A DNA stretch of 64,000 bases from Bryopsis sp. KO-2023 (lineage: Eukaryota > Chlorophyta > Ulvophyceae > Bryopsidales > Bryopsidaceae): positions 2,108,001 to 2,172,000 of the forward strand of contig BSYQ01000008.1 of the NCBI GenBank assembly GCA_030272585.1. Reading direction: 5' to 3'. A program made the position numbers and the translations under genes. Every line of letters begins with the position of its first letter. Positions within the stretch are counted from its first letter, which is position 1. Below, one piece after another: positions 20,737-32,759 of the stretch. The notes under the pieces are model-generated. The model did not search any database, was not told the origin of the DNA, and saw only the letters and a program-made list of their open reading frames with translations.

Positions 20737-21585
20737 ATGGTAGACCACGCTCAAGAGACCGAGGATCAGGTGGAACAAGCTTTCAAGTTGTTGAGCTCCA
20801 GGGCAGCATCAGCAGCAAATCTGTCCGCACAGCTTCGGAAAGCAAGAACTGAGTTGCAGGCCGCCCGTGCTGAAAATTATCGTTGGCGCGAGTGGGCAGC
20901 AAATATACCAGAAGTGGTGCAAGGGACTCAGCTCAGAGATGCAGATGCGGATGAGATCTCAGGAAGAGTAATGGAGTGTGAAGGAAAGTCAGTTGCAGGA
21001 AAGGAAAAGGTGGCTGATGTTAAGGAAGAAGAAGCAGGGTGGTACAGCAATTCTGTTGACAGAATACTTCCAAATCAGACACTGCTACTGCCAGAAGTGC
21101 AGCTAAACCCTGTGGAAGGGCTGACAGAGTCAAGCATGGGATGCACTCTGTGTTTCAAGACCTGCAACAGGCCAGTGCACACATTCCCTTGTGGTCAGCA
21201 CAGGGTCTGCTGCAGATCTGTTTGTTGGATGAGGATGTGGTATGCCTATGATACCACTATTCAGCTCGATGCCGAGGGAAGGATGCAGGCGAACTGTCCA
21301 ATTTCTCTGAAGGTAGCAAGTCCAGGACCTGCTCAGTTTGGAGAATGTGGATTGTGCAGGATGGTAAGGAGACATCCAGGCTTGACATTCCCTCCAGCAA
21401 GAGTCATGACAACACTTCGGATTGCAGGATTGGAGTTGCCTAAGAGCACTGCAGGAAGAAATCAGACAAACCGTGATGCAGCACCACACCGGATTGTTGA
21501 GTGGGAGGTTATACCTTCTAAGAAATCTGGGTCAGCAAAAAAGAGGAGTCTAGATGAGGTGATCTCACAGGGTGCAGGTGACTAG
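20737..21585 (+). CDS. Third ORF of chromovirus C: coiled coil plus RING-like Cys/His domain
   Basis: 282 residues starting at ATG 20737, only 57 bases after the pol stop and on the same strand. Residues about 5-50 look like a heptad coiled coil. Residues about 133-205 carry a dense Cys/His cluster (CTLCFKTC, CGQHRVCCRSVC, CPI, then CGLC). The spacing recalls a RING or other cross-brace zinc finger but does not exactly fit the canonical pattern. The C-terminus is basic (SKKSGSAKKR). Codon and base usage match the rest of the element, so it appears to belong to it rather than being host flank. Possible roles include ubiquitin ligase activity, RNA binding or silencing suppression; none is shown by the sequence. 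Confidence 0.7.
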   Translation: MVDHAQETEDQVEQAFKLLSSRAASAANLSAQLRKARTELQAARAENYRWREWAANIPEVVQGTQLRDADADEISGRVMECEGKSVAGKEKVADVKEEEAGWYSNSVDRILPNQTLLLPEVQLNPVEGLTESSMGCTLCFKTCNRPVHTFPCGQHRVCCRSVCWMRMWYAYDTTIQLDAEGRMQANCPISLKVASPGPAQFGECGLCRMVRRHPGLTFPPARVMTTLRIAGLELPKSTAGRNQTNRDAAPHRIVEWEVIPSKKSGSAKKRSLDEVISQGAGD

Positions 21586-22264
21586 TGCAGTTTGCTGCAG
21601 GTCATTTGAAGGAATGTTTGGTTTTTATTGAAATATGATTTGCAGTGGGAGCTGCCAGTTCAGGCAGAACATATTAGGCTGATTGAATGAAACTTGTTAT
21701 GTTTCTTGACTTGGTGGAATTTGGAAAAGAAGAATTTTTCTGAGGGAGTAATATCATTTTGTTCCTTTTCTTAAGTGCTTATGGGACAGGCAGAGTATTT
21801 TTCAGATTCTTAATAAACCTGCCAACTAGATAAATTTTTGATAGCTGCAACAGAATGTGGTTTATTGCTGCAGCATAATAGTATCCTTTGAGAAGGGACA
21901 TTTTTACTGATTACTAGAACTTTGTGGGCTGAAAAGCAGTGTTTATTTTGGGAAACTGTTGATCAGTCATTTGACTTGTTTCTACTGATTATGGGTTTTA
22001 TATATTTGCAAGGGTTGAGACCTTGAGAATAACACTGTTTCTTAGTTATGTTTTGCATGCCAAGGAAGTGAGAAGCTGCAGAAAACAGTTCAAGTTTGCA
22101 GCAGGGTTCTTTGGTTGTTGATGTTTTATTAGACCTACAAGGGAGTAGGGTTTGATTTGATGATGAGTTTTCAGATCTTTATTGAGCTATGGAATTTCCC
22201 TAAAAGGTTGATTTCTTTCAGTCAAAGTGCAGTAAGGGGCTACTGCAGTTTAGATGGGGAGGAA

Positions 22265-22700
22265 TGTAACGAATCAGGGTTTCTGACAGCCCTGCAGTAC
22301 GTCAGCAGGCTTGCTGACAGTCCTGCAGTACTTTAAGTAGGAGGTTGGCTGCCCTGAGGCAGCATACAGTCAGTCAGGGTGTGCTGGCAGTGAAGTAGTA
22401 CGTGGACTACTGAGCTGGCAGCTAGAATGTTCTAGAAGGTCGCTCAGCACCACAGGAATGGCCGTGGGGCTGAGCTGGGCTCTGATTGAAAGGACTGCAA
22501 GGTCTGATGCCTTGCAGCAGTGATGCAGACTGATGTTACAGCCTATGATCAGTTAGGATCAAGGCTGCTAGGGTATTCTATAAGTTCTTGGGGTTTGAAC
22601 GTTCTTGTAACCTTACTTTGGGATTGAACTCCCTTTGTCTCGCTTCCAAGTCGTCTATTCTTTCCCTCCAAGCCGTTTCAAGCTTGCAGTTCACAGCCAG
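22265..22700 (+). repeat. 3' LTR of element C (right end uncertain)
   Basis: Begins TGTAACGAATC directly after the polypurine tract. The U3 start holds a direct repeat of ctgacag(c/t)cctgcagtac (about 22284 and 22314). No matching 5' LTR is present in the window, so the right boundary cannot be set by comparison; 22700 is an estimate. Confidence 0.45.
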
Positions 22701-23249
22701 CAGCCCACAATAGCGGTCTGCAGGCGGATTTACTACAAGGTGCCTGCTTATCACCCACTTTTTTTTTTTCTCTGTTTGAAACTCTGCCCCTGGCAAACAG
22801 AAAGAAGCAAAGGAGGGAGGGAACTTTTGCGGGATACACAGATTGGTCACATTTTTCCATTCTTTCTTTATTTTCTTTTACTTTGTTTTATGGAGAGATG
22901 GTGAATATCCAATCAATGGGACAGTTTGGATCTCGGATCTCACATTCTGAACAGGGACACAGTGCCAACGATACCATCAAGGGAATATATTATATATATA
23001 TACGAGAAGAACTTGTTTCTTGGATGAGCAAAGTGGTTGCAGGAGATGGGTGGTCTCCCCCAGTTCTAGTTTCAGATCGGAGTAGTGATAGGAAGAAGAG
23101 TTCCAGGGACAAGAATATTAGATCTGAAAATGATGGGAAACACGATTTCAGGGCAACGGGGGGTTGTTGAATGTGGGGGCAGTGGGGGGTTGGATGCGTG
23201 GTTTGGCTCTGTAAAATTATTACTCAATGAACTTGTTTCCCGTTTCGAT

Positions 23250-23670
23250 AGTTTTGCCTGTTACCAATTACCAAATTTTCACAATTACCAGTTTTCCTGA
23301 AACTACCAGATTTTCAAAGTGCATCACTTTTCCAATTTACCAGATCGTTCTCACAATTACCAGTTTTTCAAAAGTCGTCACTTTTCGAATTTACCAGATT
23401 ACGACCACGATTACCAGTTTTTAAAATTACCAGATTCTTGAAATTACCAGATTTTCAAAAGTCGTCACTTTTCGAATTTACCAGTTTACGACCACGATTA
23501 CCAGTTTTTTCACCTCTCCAGAAAACTGGTAAATTCTAATAATGTGGTAAAAAAAACTGGTAATCGTGGTCGTAATCTGGTAAATTGAAAAACTGGTAAA
23601 CTCAAAAAAAACACGAAACGACTGTTGGAACTTCGTGCAAAAACTGGTAAATAAACTGGTAAATCGACCC
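23250..23670. repeat. Array of TTACCAG / CTGGTAA motifs with inverted symmetry
   Basis: More than 15 copies of (a)ttaccag occur on the plus strand from about 23255 to 23505. From about 23524 to 23662 the complement ctggtaa(t) is repeated instead, giving a mirror-like inverted array centred near 23520. Longer sub-blocks also recur (cgtcacttttcgaatttaccag; acgaccacgattaccag). The design resembles the motif-saturated hAT-like elements in this window, but I found no clear TIR or 8-bp duplication. Confidence 0.65.
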
Positions 23671-24263
23671 TTTTTTTACTAGTGCTCTCCTCTGAGTGTC
23701 TCCTTTTGTTTTTGGTGTTGGTGTTTGTGTTTTTATGTTTCTCCCTTCTCCAGCTCAGTTTCCAGAGTCCCCTTAGGCCATAGTCTCTTAGCGACCACCC
23801 TCCAGAGGACTCCACTTTCTGTCTCAATCTCAGGAGTAAGGCCCTCTTAGCGGGTGTCTCCGTCGACTTTGACTCGTATTGCGTTCAAGTGCCTGGTCTT
23901 AGGCCTTTTGTTGTTATGCCTTTTGTTGTTATGGGGAGTCGAGACTGTAACTCTCGGATGGTGATGATTGTTAGTGCGACTGGTCTTAGCCGACTTCTTG
24001 GGTGACGATAGTTTCAGTGCGTCGCAGTTTAGATATCGAGTTTTTAATAAGACATTCTATGTCGGCGTAGTCCGACTTAGTTGCTGTAGACAGACTCTGC
24101 GGTAATTCAGTGCGACTCTATCTTCAGTCGCGGCGCGAATGAAGAATTAGTAGTTGTGCCGAATGCGTTTTCGGAGCGTCACACTTCTGGAGAAAAGCAA
24201 ACCTCATCATGTTGATTGACACGAACAGGTCCCATCAGTACTTCGCAATACAAGCTTTGCGCT

Positions 24264-24271
24264 CCATAAAA
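24264..24271 (+). promoter_or_regulatory. TATA-like box of the Ala/Cys-rich gene
   Basis: ATAAAAAG about 110 bases before the ATG at 24378. It lies upstream of a pyrimidine-rich stretch that could be the 5' UTR. Assigned by position and sequence only. Confidence 0.35.
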
Positions 24272-24377
24272 AGGCGTCACGGCTTCGATCTGAAACAACC
24301 AGCCCTCTGTTCACTTCTGTCTTCTCTTTCTCTTGGCAGTTTTGCACTCTTTGAATTCAAGCGGATTGAAACGAGCC

Positions 24378-25775
24378 ATGCAGATCTCTACTTTCGCACT
24401 TACTTGCTTGTTGCTGGCGGCTCCTGCGTTTGCAGGTAATTTGAAGCCTATGTCTGCGTGATCGATGGTTTCTGGTTGGCTAGAGTGATTCGATCGTGGT
24501 TGTTTGATTTCAAATGTTGGTTCCATTGCCTAGGACGTGAGCTTTCTCAGACGGCTTCGAACTCGTGCAGTGTGTTTGGATCCGTTAGTCTTGTCGTCAA
24601 GTCTGGAAGGTGCAAAGGATGGGCGGGAGCGAGTTGTACGGTAAGGCGGTTTGTTTGATATGCGGCTGTTGGAACCCCTTTCGACTCGCACAGCGTTCGT
24701 GTTGCTAATTTGCTGGCATTGGTCGGCGCAGTCCCACGCCAAGGCGCAGGCAGACATCAAGTCGGCAGTGAAGGCCCTGAGCACCGTGAATATCTGCGAT
24801 CCAGTGGAGGTCAAGGCGGCTTCCATCGCGGTTGCCAAGGCCCTTGCGCAGGTTTACGTTGAAGCCCTTGCAAAGGTATTGTTTGCAGCATTGATCCCCT
24901 GTCAAAATGACGTTCGGATTTGTCCTGGAGCATCCTAATAATGATGTCTTCCTGTCTCGCAGGTATCTTGCGATGGCAAGGGTTTCGGCTGCGGATTCGG
25001 AGTTTCCCAGGGAGATGCGTTCGCAACCGCCTATGCTGAGGCTTTCAGCAAGGCTGTCGCCGCCGCATTCAACGGTGATTTGAGCGCACTTTGCATTGCC
25101 GATCTCAAGGCCATTGCGGTCGGTGTTGCTCGCGCCGCGGCTTTCGCCGTCTCACAGGCATGTGTCAGCGGATCTGGAAGCGCCTCCGTCTTCCAGTCGA
25201 CCTTCGTGTCCTCCACCAGCGTCGCCATCGCGAAGTCAATCTCAACCGCGACCGCTGTCGTGTGCAACAGTGAGTGATCTGAACAGTCCGATTCCCGGAC
25301 GCTGAGGAACTTCTACCAGATTCCCCGCCCGCCTAATTCTGTGTCGATTGAATCTCCAGAGCCCAAGGACAACTCGAAGTGCGGTGCTGATGTGGTGGGG
25401 AGCTCCACGACCAAGGACAACGTCGTGAAGGTCCCCAAGGTCGTCACCCCACCACCCACCGGATCTGGTACCGGCAGCGGAAGCACTGGCGGCTCTGGAT
25501 CCGCTGGCCAAGTTGAGCCTTGCTTGACTATCGAAAACCTCGACTGCTGCTTCGACCAGGACAAGTAAGAATTGACCCGACTTCATATGCATACCCACAT
25601 TTGGTGCTGCTGGAAATAGCAGCATAATTATCACTGTGTCTAATGTCGTTTCTTGGTTGTTGTTTCTCAAAGGTGTGGTCCAAAGGGTTTGTGGGCTGAG
25701 GCTCCATTGAACCCTGCTGGGAACAAGTTGGTGTTCAAGAGGGGTGTCAGCAAAGCTTTGTGCTACTGCTACTAG
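24378..25775 (+). CDS. Secreted Ala-rich, Cys-containing protein (five exons)
   Basis: Proposed exons: 24378-24435, 24694-24875, 24963-25269, 25360-25564, 25673-25775. Splice phases agree and introns are GT-AG. Exon 1 codes a signal peptide (MQISTFALTCLLLAAPAFA), so secretion or cell-wall location is likely. The body is Ala/Val/Ser-rich with spaced Cys and many small residues, then a TPPPTGSGTGSGS linker, then a Cys-rich tail (CLTIENLDCCFD; KCGPKGLW; ALCYCY). About 285 residues. The second exon start is uncertain: the acceptor at 24731 gives a wrong phase, and a different start at 24660 (MRLLEPLS) also gives a signal-like N-terminus. An AATAAA lies at about 25796. I do not recognise the family. 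Fragments of it occur at 47.9-48.2 kb and 63.34 kb. Confidence 0.75.
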
Positions 25776-28700
25776 AAAGTTTGGCAGTTGTGGAAAAATA
25801 AAGCAAATCTTGGAGACAGAATCAATTAAAGGAATTACTTAATCGTGAATCCATGTTTAGCTTAAAAACAAGAAATTTTTAGTGCAATTTGAATAAAGAT
25901 TACATCCTTTTTTTTGAAATCAATATTTTGATGAATCTTCTTTTTTTTGGAAGAAATAAAAGAAATTTAAGGAGGGCTGTGGTATTTGTGTGAAACTTTC
26001 CTTTTTTAAATCGTGTTCAAATCATTAAAAATTGAAAGCTTTGGTGTTGGAGATATTGAGATCAGTAAAAAATGAAACCAATCCTCCCAGTGCAAAAAGG
26101 ATAAAAGGCAAAAATCTCAACTTTCTTAATTGGAGAAAAAAATTGTTTACTATTTCACCACCATGGAAGTATCATTCATGTTTGGTTGGGATTGGTCAAA
26201 ACAATGTATGTGTGATCTGATGCAGGTGCAACTTTAGATTTGGTTATATAATTTTATTTGTGTTTTTGTTGGCATTTCACTCTGCAGAAAATCTTTTGTC
26301 TCTATTAAACATAAATCAATAAAACTGTGTAGGAGAGGAGCCCCTCTCCTATACAACCACCTCCAGATGGTACTTTTACCCTCTATGGATTGAAATTGAA
26401 AAACATGATGAATAAATTGAATGATTGGTCGTTCAATGGTGAAGGAAAATGAAAGTGACAAAATATATCTTGATGGTTGGGTGGAGAACCATGAGGATTG
26501 GAGTGGTAGTGAATGGTCTGGTGGAGAATTGAGCTGCTGGACAAGAAGGTGGGTTGCTTCAATCGATGCAACTTGATGCAGAACCAAAAAGGGGCCAGTC
26601 AAGGGGGGAAACACAAGACTGTGCCAAGAAACACAGCTTTTGAGCATTTTGATTCTTACATTATTTAGTACCACACCCGTTGTGTGCTGATTCATGGGTC
26701 TCCATTGTTTTTATAAAGCAGTTTCTCGTTCGCTGTAGGGATCAACCCCCCCGAAAAAAAAGGCTTGAAATGTGACAAAGCTAGGTCAATACGTCTGAGG
26801 GTTGATGAACTCTGCTGGATCAAATCAAAGCGACTGGAGAAGCCACATTTGGCACATATCAGTGCTGATGCGATATTTTTTCGAGTTTTTTTTCAGAGTG
26901 TGCTGAGTTGATTTGTTGCAATATTGACTGATTGCTTGATTGTTCGAGTTGTTTTCGTGACCCCTTGAAATTATCTGAGGGTTTCATTCAAGTCTTTGAA
27001 GATTGAATGGTTGTTGGAGAGCGGTTGCTGGAGAGAAACACAGAGGTTGTCAGTCCTACTGATAATCCCTTCTCCCTAGAAGAGTGCTTTTGATCTCGAA
27101 AAGTATTGAGTGGCATTTGAAAAAGTAGTGCAGGACAGCAGCTGATGTGATATCCAGCTTTTCATGTGTATCTATGTGTGGACCTTTGTGCCGTCGGACT
27201 CTCAGGGATTTATTTTTTGTAGTCCTGTGTTGTATGTTAATCCAGTGGGTTGGCTTTTTGTAGTTTAGCCGAAATGGAGAGATAGGAATCATCATTGTAA
27301 ACTAATGTAAAGAAATCTTTTCGGTTAGGATATCAAGGTTAATTTTGGAGTGATTTGTGATGGTTTCAAACCAATGCCAGAGGATATCGGTGTTGCACAT
27401 TTTTTCATCTTTTTGAGAAAGTGGTGGTGTCAGGATGCTTTACAGGATTTTTCGGCTTTGGCATGTTGTCCAGGTTAGGTGTGGAGTATACTCCAAACCT
27501 ACGCGTAGGTTTCTGTAAACATAATGTAGTGTTGAAAAGACCCGTTTTTGTTCTATTTTGAATGGTGCAACAATTGAGGAAAATTGATTGAAGTCTAGCC
27601 CTCTATAATCATGAAGCTCATTAGGAAAAAAGACCCAACCCCTCATGTTTGAAAAACAACTAAAATCAGTTGAGATTGATATGTTGGCAAATATTTGAGA
27701 AGAAAGACAAGCAACATCACAGCAGGATAGTCAACTCTCTTTTATACTCCTCAATTCAGCCCCACAGTGAGAACACTACTCACAGCTCCAACAGAAACCA
27801 TCAGCTCCAGAAACCATTGGTTGTGGCTTGTGGTAATTGATAAAATTCGTTAGCTGATTGTGTTTTTTACAAAGACGATTCAAAACAGTGGAGTTCCCTT
27901 TTGAAACAAACAACCAAAAATACTGGCCCATGGAAAGTGGAATCCAAACAATCAAAAAAATTGAATTATTGTTTTAAGGTCTCATCTTCATGTAAAAACC
28001 TTATCTTCATGTACTTTTCATTGGTTGAAAAAACTTAAAAGAGACTTAAAAACTTAAAACTTAAAAACTTAATTATTATAAAGCAAAAAGATTCATAAAT
28101 AGGAAAAGAATTAGGAAGAAGCAAAAAAAAATATTACATTGCGTACATTGCATATGGCTGGCCTTGCAATTGTAACAGAGCCAAGGCAATTGATCAGGAA
28201 GTTCTGAATGGAATTCATCACTGGATGAGCTAGTGCTTTTTCTTGAGGGGATTCACATAAAATTAGTAAGAATACATATCCTAAAGTACCATTTGATATT
28301 TTTCCATGTTGAGAGAATTGATCCAACATTTTTTGTACAATTTGAATCGAGAACATCCTTTTTTTAAATGAATAAAACTGTTATCATGAATCTTTTTCTT
28401 TGAAAAAATACAAGAAATTTGAGGAGGGCTATGATATCATGTAAATCTTTCCTTTTTTTAATAATGTTCAAATCATGAAAAATTGAAACGCCACTGAAAT
28501 GTGCAACGTGAAGTTCATTGCTTCCAATTACAGCAATAATTGGTTGGGATTGGCCAAATAGATGCAGCTGTGTTGGAGGTCTATTTTTGGTGTGTCAGTT
28601 TTTTTGCTGAGACTTTGATCCCATTTCAAGGATCAGAAAAAAAAAATGAGGGGAAAAATGTTAAGATCTCTTGGTGAATTCACTTTCAAAAAGATTAAAA

Positions 28701-30777
28701 AAATCAAATAAAAAAGAAAGTGAAGGGCCTGGGTAAGAATGAGTTAAGCTTGAGTGTGTGCCCAATATTTTTCTTGTTTTATTTATTCTGTCGAATCTAT
28801 CCATGTGGAGTTTAATACAAAGGAATTTGGAATCAGTTTACACATGAGTAGGTCTGTCATAGTTCACCCCAGTATGGAGAATGGACTTGTCTCCTGTTGA
28901 AATTGTGTTCACTCATGTAACGTGAAGCCTGCATCCACAAATCAATGCAAAAAAAAAGAATCAAAAGAGTAGAGTAGGAAAGAAAGTTGTGTAGTAGTAG
29001 ACATGACATATTGTCAATGAAAACTATCTTGAATTAAAAAAAAAACAAACATATCTGTTATTTTTGACAATTGTCAGAAACAATACCATCAAGGTTGAAA
29101 AAAATATCCTCGGAAGCCTACTACACCAAAGTGTGTTCTTCTACAAATTAAAAAATATATTTTTTATTTTTATCTAGTGTTTACAGATAGTTGACCAGAA
29201 TTTCCCGATTAATTAAAAAAAACATTTTCTGGCGGTCGAGAACCTAGGTCTGGAATCTCTGTCATCTGTATTCATTTTTCAATTCTGACAAGATCCACCA
29301 AATCTCAGAATCTATGAAACTGAAATTTTTACTCTTTGATGTTCCTTCCATCTATTTTTTTTTTTCAGAGAGATCTATTTTCGTTTTTATTCTTGGGTGG
29401 CATTCCAGAAGAAGGTTCCACTAAACATTCCTAAGATCACTTGGGTAGGTGAATTTTCTTCCAAACACCTCGGAAGCCCAGTGCGTTGGTCCCAGCCCTG
29501 CAATACAGAAAACCCATGGTGCCGTGCACAAACTTTTGATGGTTTTGAAACCTTGGAGTCGAGAAATTGGGGGCGACAGTGAACAGTCCACACTGAGAGA
29601 TGACATGGGGGGTAAACTGACGCCCTTCAGAATTCTGCAGGCACCAGGATATTTCTAGATGCAGGTTTGCCAGCCAGCACAGGGCATTTTAGATTTAAAG
29701 AAAACACAACGGAGGGGGGGTTGAACAATGACCCACCAGCGACCTGGACGAAATCGTTCAGGTCGCCTCCTTCCACACAGGTCCATCATGATGCACAACG
29801 TCTTTGTGTTGGGTTCGTTCACCTGGAGCGATTCCCTTGACATCAGCCTGTATTTCCTTGATGGTGATTTCTTCGTGGCGGGTACACCATTCTGAACGCG
29901 CTTTGTGGCGAAGGAGGTTCTCGGGAAATATTCCTTGGGAACCTTGTGCCGAGCAAAAGATAATGCAACTGTACCCGCCACAGCATCAGCTAATGGTGGC
30001 TCCTTGTCACTTTCGTTTTTTTTTTCCATTTTTCATTTTTCCCTTTGAGAACGTGTCCCCCAACCCGACGAAACAAGTCCAGGGTTTGCAAGGGGAAAAA
30101 ATGCCACCTTGTTCTACGGGTGGTAACTGAAAAAGTTATGACACACACCTTTCACAAAAGAGTACACTTTCCAAAACATACAGAGCGACTCTCAGAGGTC
30201 CTGGTGATGGGCACTGGCAAGGGAGTTTGGAAGTTTTCAGAGAGATAAGTCTTCAGAGGGGTTCATTCCTTATTGCTTCAATTTAACCTCATAAGGAATG
30301 AAGAATGAGGTGGTTCATGTGGCAAAGCCAGGTCAGTAGCCATGGCGTTGCCACAGTTTGACTTTTAAGAGGCCAACAGTCGGACAAGATTTATCCAAAT
30401 TATAAAAAGTATTGAATCATCACAGAAAAAAACTTTTATACAAGGATATGAAACCCAGAAAAACCAACACAAGTGCCCATTGCACTTTTCTTTCCTTTCT
30501 GAATCCTGCCATTACTTTCAGGGTTTGGGTGGCGGGCAGTTCCCCTCATAAAGACTGTCTTAACCAAATTCGTTGCTCTCCCTTCAAGAAAACGAATTAA
30601 AAAATAGAGGTAAAAAATCTCTACCACATATATATCTTTCAGGATACAACCATCCTAAAGACACCACCAAAGAAAGAAAAATCAACTGTCGATGAAACAA
30701 TAAACAGATTCCATCCCAAACCGCCCCCTTTTTTGAAACTTTCTTCTCCAAGAAAATAATATCACAAATGATTTTTT
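25776..30777. other. AT-rich intergenic region with a degenerate local duplication
   Basis: No supportable gene. Sequence at about 25880-26040 (just after the Ala/Cys-rich gene) recurs in direct orientation and diverged form at about 28330-28490. A related block follows that gene's fragment on the minus strand at about 47880-47950. A short hairpin lies near 26331 (aggagagg / cctctcct). ORFs at 29387-30130 show no recognisable domains. Confidence 0.5.
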
Positions 30778-32647
30778 CTACCTGGCCCAGTGCTCGTACC
30801 CAGTATACACAAACTTCTGCTTCATCTGTTTCGATTTGAACGAAACAAAGAGCGCCACCAAAGCCCCCAACCCAACGCACACAACCTTTCCGATCGGGCC
30901 CGCCCCAGCACCCCCACTCTTGCTCAAAGCTTGCACCATCATCAACATCGAAACACTGAGGCCAGCCGCCACCACACTCGCACACTTCTCCAAAATCCCA
31001 AAATTTCGCATGGCCCCAGAACACGCTTTGCAGTGTTTTGTGTGGGAGTGGTAACGATCCAGCACCTCTTCCTTGTTCAACTGCGTTTCGAGAAGGCCTG
31101 AGGACAGGAGGTCGCCATTGGGGAGTTTCGGCCCGCCGCCCCCTCTCTTCCCATGAAACCACTTTCTGAATTTCACGATCATGACATCAGCAGACGACGG
31201 AACGAAGAAGTTCGAATCCCCCTTCTTTCCTTGCTGGGCAGCTTTCCGGAGAGTCCGACCCTGGGCCCTCAGCAACACCGTGTCCCCATCCAACACCTCG
31301 TTGTTTTCCAAATGCGCTCGCCATTTCGGCCTGGTGACCTTCAGCATCAATTTCACAAACCAAGGAAGACTGGGCACCACCGCCCTGAAGAAAATCGTGG
31401 ATTTCTCAGCAGAATTGGGCGTCATGAGAAACACCATTCGCCCCTCCATCATCGCACCATACACTACCGCGGTCGGCTCGAAAAATTCCACCACCCTTTT
31501 CACGACGCTCTCCCCCTTGCCTTCTTCCGGTGCTCGATTGTTTTTCTTTTTGGGCAGCAGTACAGACGCCATGAAGGTTCTGAACGTGGCTTTCGAATCC
31601 TCCGGCACCTTTTCCATCTTTCCCTCGAAATACCCCGCCCTGTCTCGACTTCCTTGGATTCCGTTATGGGCATAAGGGACATGGGAGGGGTCCATCAAGT
31701 TTTCTCCCAAAGTTTCGATCGAGTACGGAACCTCCCGCGTGAACAACGGCACGATTGTTACGGTGCTTTCCAAGTCGATGCCTCCGTAGTAAGGTTCGGA
31801 CATTGAGCTGTCGATGTATGCTGAGGGGCTGCCGTCCGGCCACACCCACACCAACCCTCCTGCAACCTGTTCTTTTATGAGTTTCAAATAATGACAGAGA
31901 AAAAAAAAAAGAAAAACACAGGCATTGGTGAACAAGAAAGATTAGAATTCAAAGAAATCGAATTAGTAATTGGCATGAGTAATCAGCCTTGGCACCCCTG
32001 ACCACCGATTTGCATATGCAGGTGCATTTGAGGGAGGAAAAAAAAACGTTTTGACAACATTTGAAGGATCAATCAACCTTGGCAGGGAATGTCTTGACTT
32101 TCGATCTGGGATTTTTGCATGGACTGCCCTCCTCGTGCGTTTTCGCTTTCACTTGAGGAATGTCGACGCAATTGCCACCCCCATCGAATCTCCAACCATG
32201 ATACGAACACATCAAGCTCCCGTCCGACGGCTCGATCCTCCCTTCCGAAAGCGGAGCCAGTCTGTGCGGGCACACGTCCTCGAAACACCGCCACTCGCCG
32301 TTTTCGTTCCACAACACGAAGTCCCGACCCAAGAGCTGGATAGGCTTGGGCGCGATCGGATTCAAATCGCTCTCTATCGCGACAGGGTACCAAACCTTGT
32401 TCCAGTCGAGAGGCTCGACGTCCGTTTCGACGCTTTGTCGCGCATCGGGGACATCTTGCGTGGCGTTTTTGTCGAGTTGCGTGGTTCGGACGAGATGCCC
32501 TGGGCGGGCCTTGGCGACAGGACCTCGCCAGCCATAGTAACTCACGCGTCTGGGGTTGGTGGAGTCGTTACGTGGAAAGGATGGCGATAATGCTGTGCAT
32601 GGAGCGCGACCCGCTGTCGCGTAGAGGCAGGCCGACAAAGGAAGCAT
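30778..32647 (-). CDS. Rieske non-haem iron oxygenase, PAO/TIC55/PTC52 family, plastid
   Basis: Two exons, 32647-32078 and 31866-30778, joined in phase 0 across a 211-bp GT-AG intron; 552 residues, typical for the family. The N-terminus (MLPLSACLYATAGRAP) looks like a plastid transit peptide. The Rieske [2Fe-2S] centre is C126-x-H128 and C147-x2-H150. The mononuclear iron site is D249, H252 and H257 in ENLMDPSHVPYAH. Near the C-terminus are a redox CxxC (CKAC, C469-C472) and two membrane segments (about 486-503 and 518-533), as in envelope/thylakoid members. Family reactions include opening of the pheophorbide a ring (PAO), phyllobilin hydroxylation (TIC55) and protochlorophyllide-linked oxidation (PTC52). 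I cannot tell which applies. No break is visible. Confidence 0.9.
31867..32077 (-). other. Intron of the Rieske oxygenase gene
   Basis: Donor AAG|GTTGAT at 32078/32077 and acceptor AACAG|GTTGC at 31867/31866, both read on the minus strand. Using the acceptor before GTTGCAGG gives KTFPAK-VAGGLVWVW, which matches the spacing of the TIC55-type consensus. An alternative acceptor 6 bases upstream would add Glu-Gln. Confidence 0.75.
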
Positions 32648-32759
32648 TCGCTGTCTGGTCCGCGCGCGCCGTGCCAAGAAAAGAAAAGAAAATTTACGCC
32701 GAGGAGGTGATTTGTTTGATCATAATGCAAAACAACCAGCAGATAAGCAGCCTTCCAAG

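Larger units (their letters stand above)
14253..22700 (+). mobile_element. Ty3/gypsy chromovirus with extra 3' ORF (element C)
   Basis: Order: leader, gag (14435-15616), pol in the -1 frame (15562-18063, continued 18991-20679), a third ORF (20737-21585), a non-coding tail, a polypurine tract (agatggggaggaa, about 22252-22264) and an LTR start (TGTAACGAATC at 22265). The right LTR end is not resolved, so 22700 is approximate. I find no 5' LTR: copy B's LTR terminus lies directly to the left. TGGAGCCAGGCGC near 14276 could be the primer-binding site. Pol is split by a hAT-like element. Confidence 0.85.
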
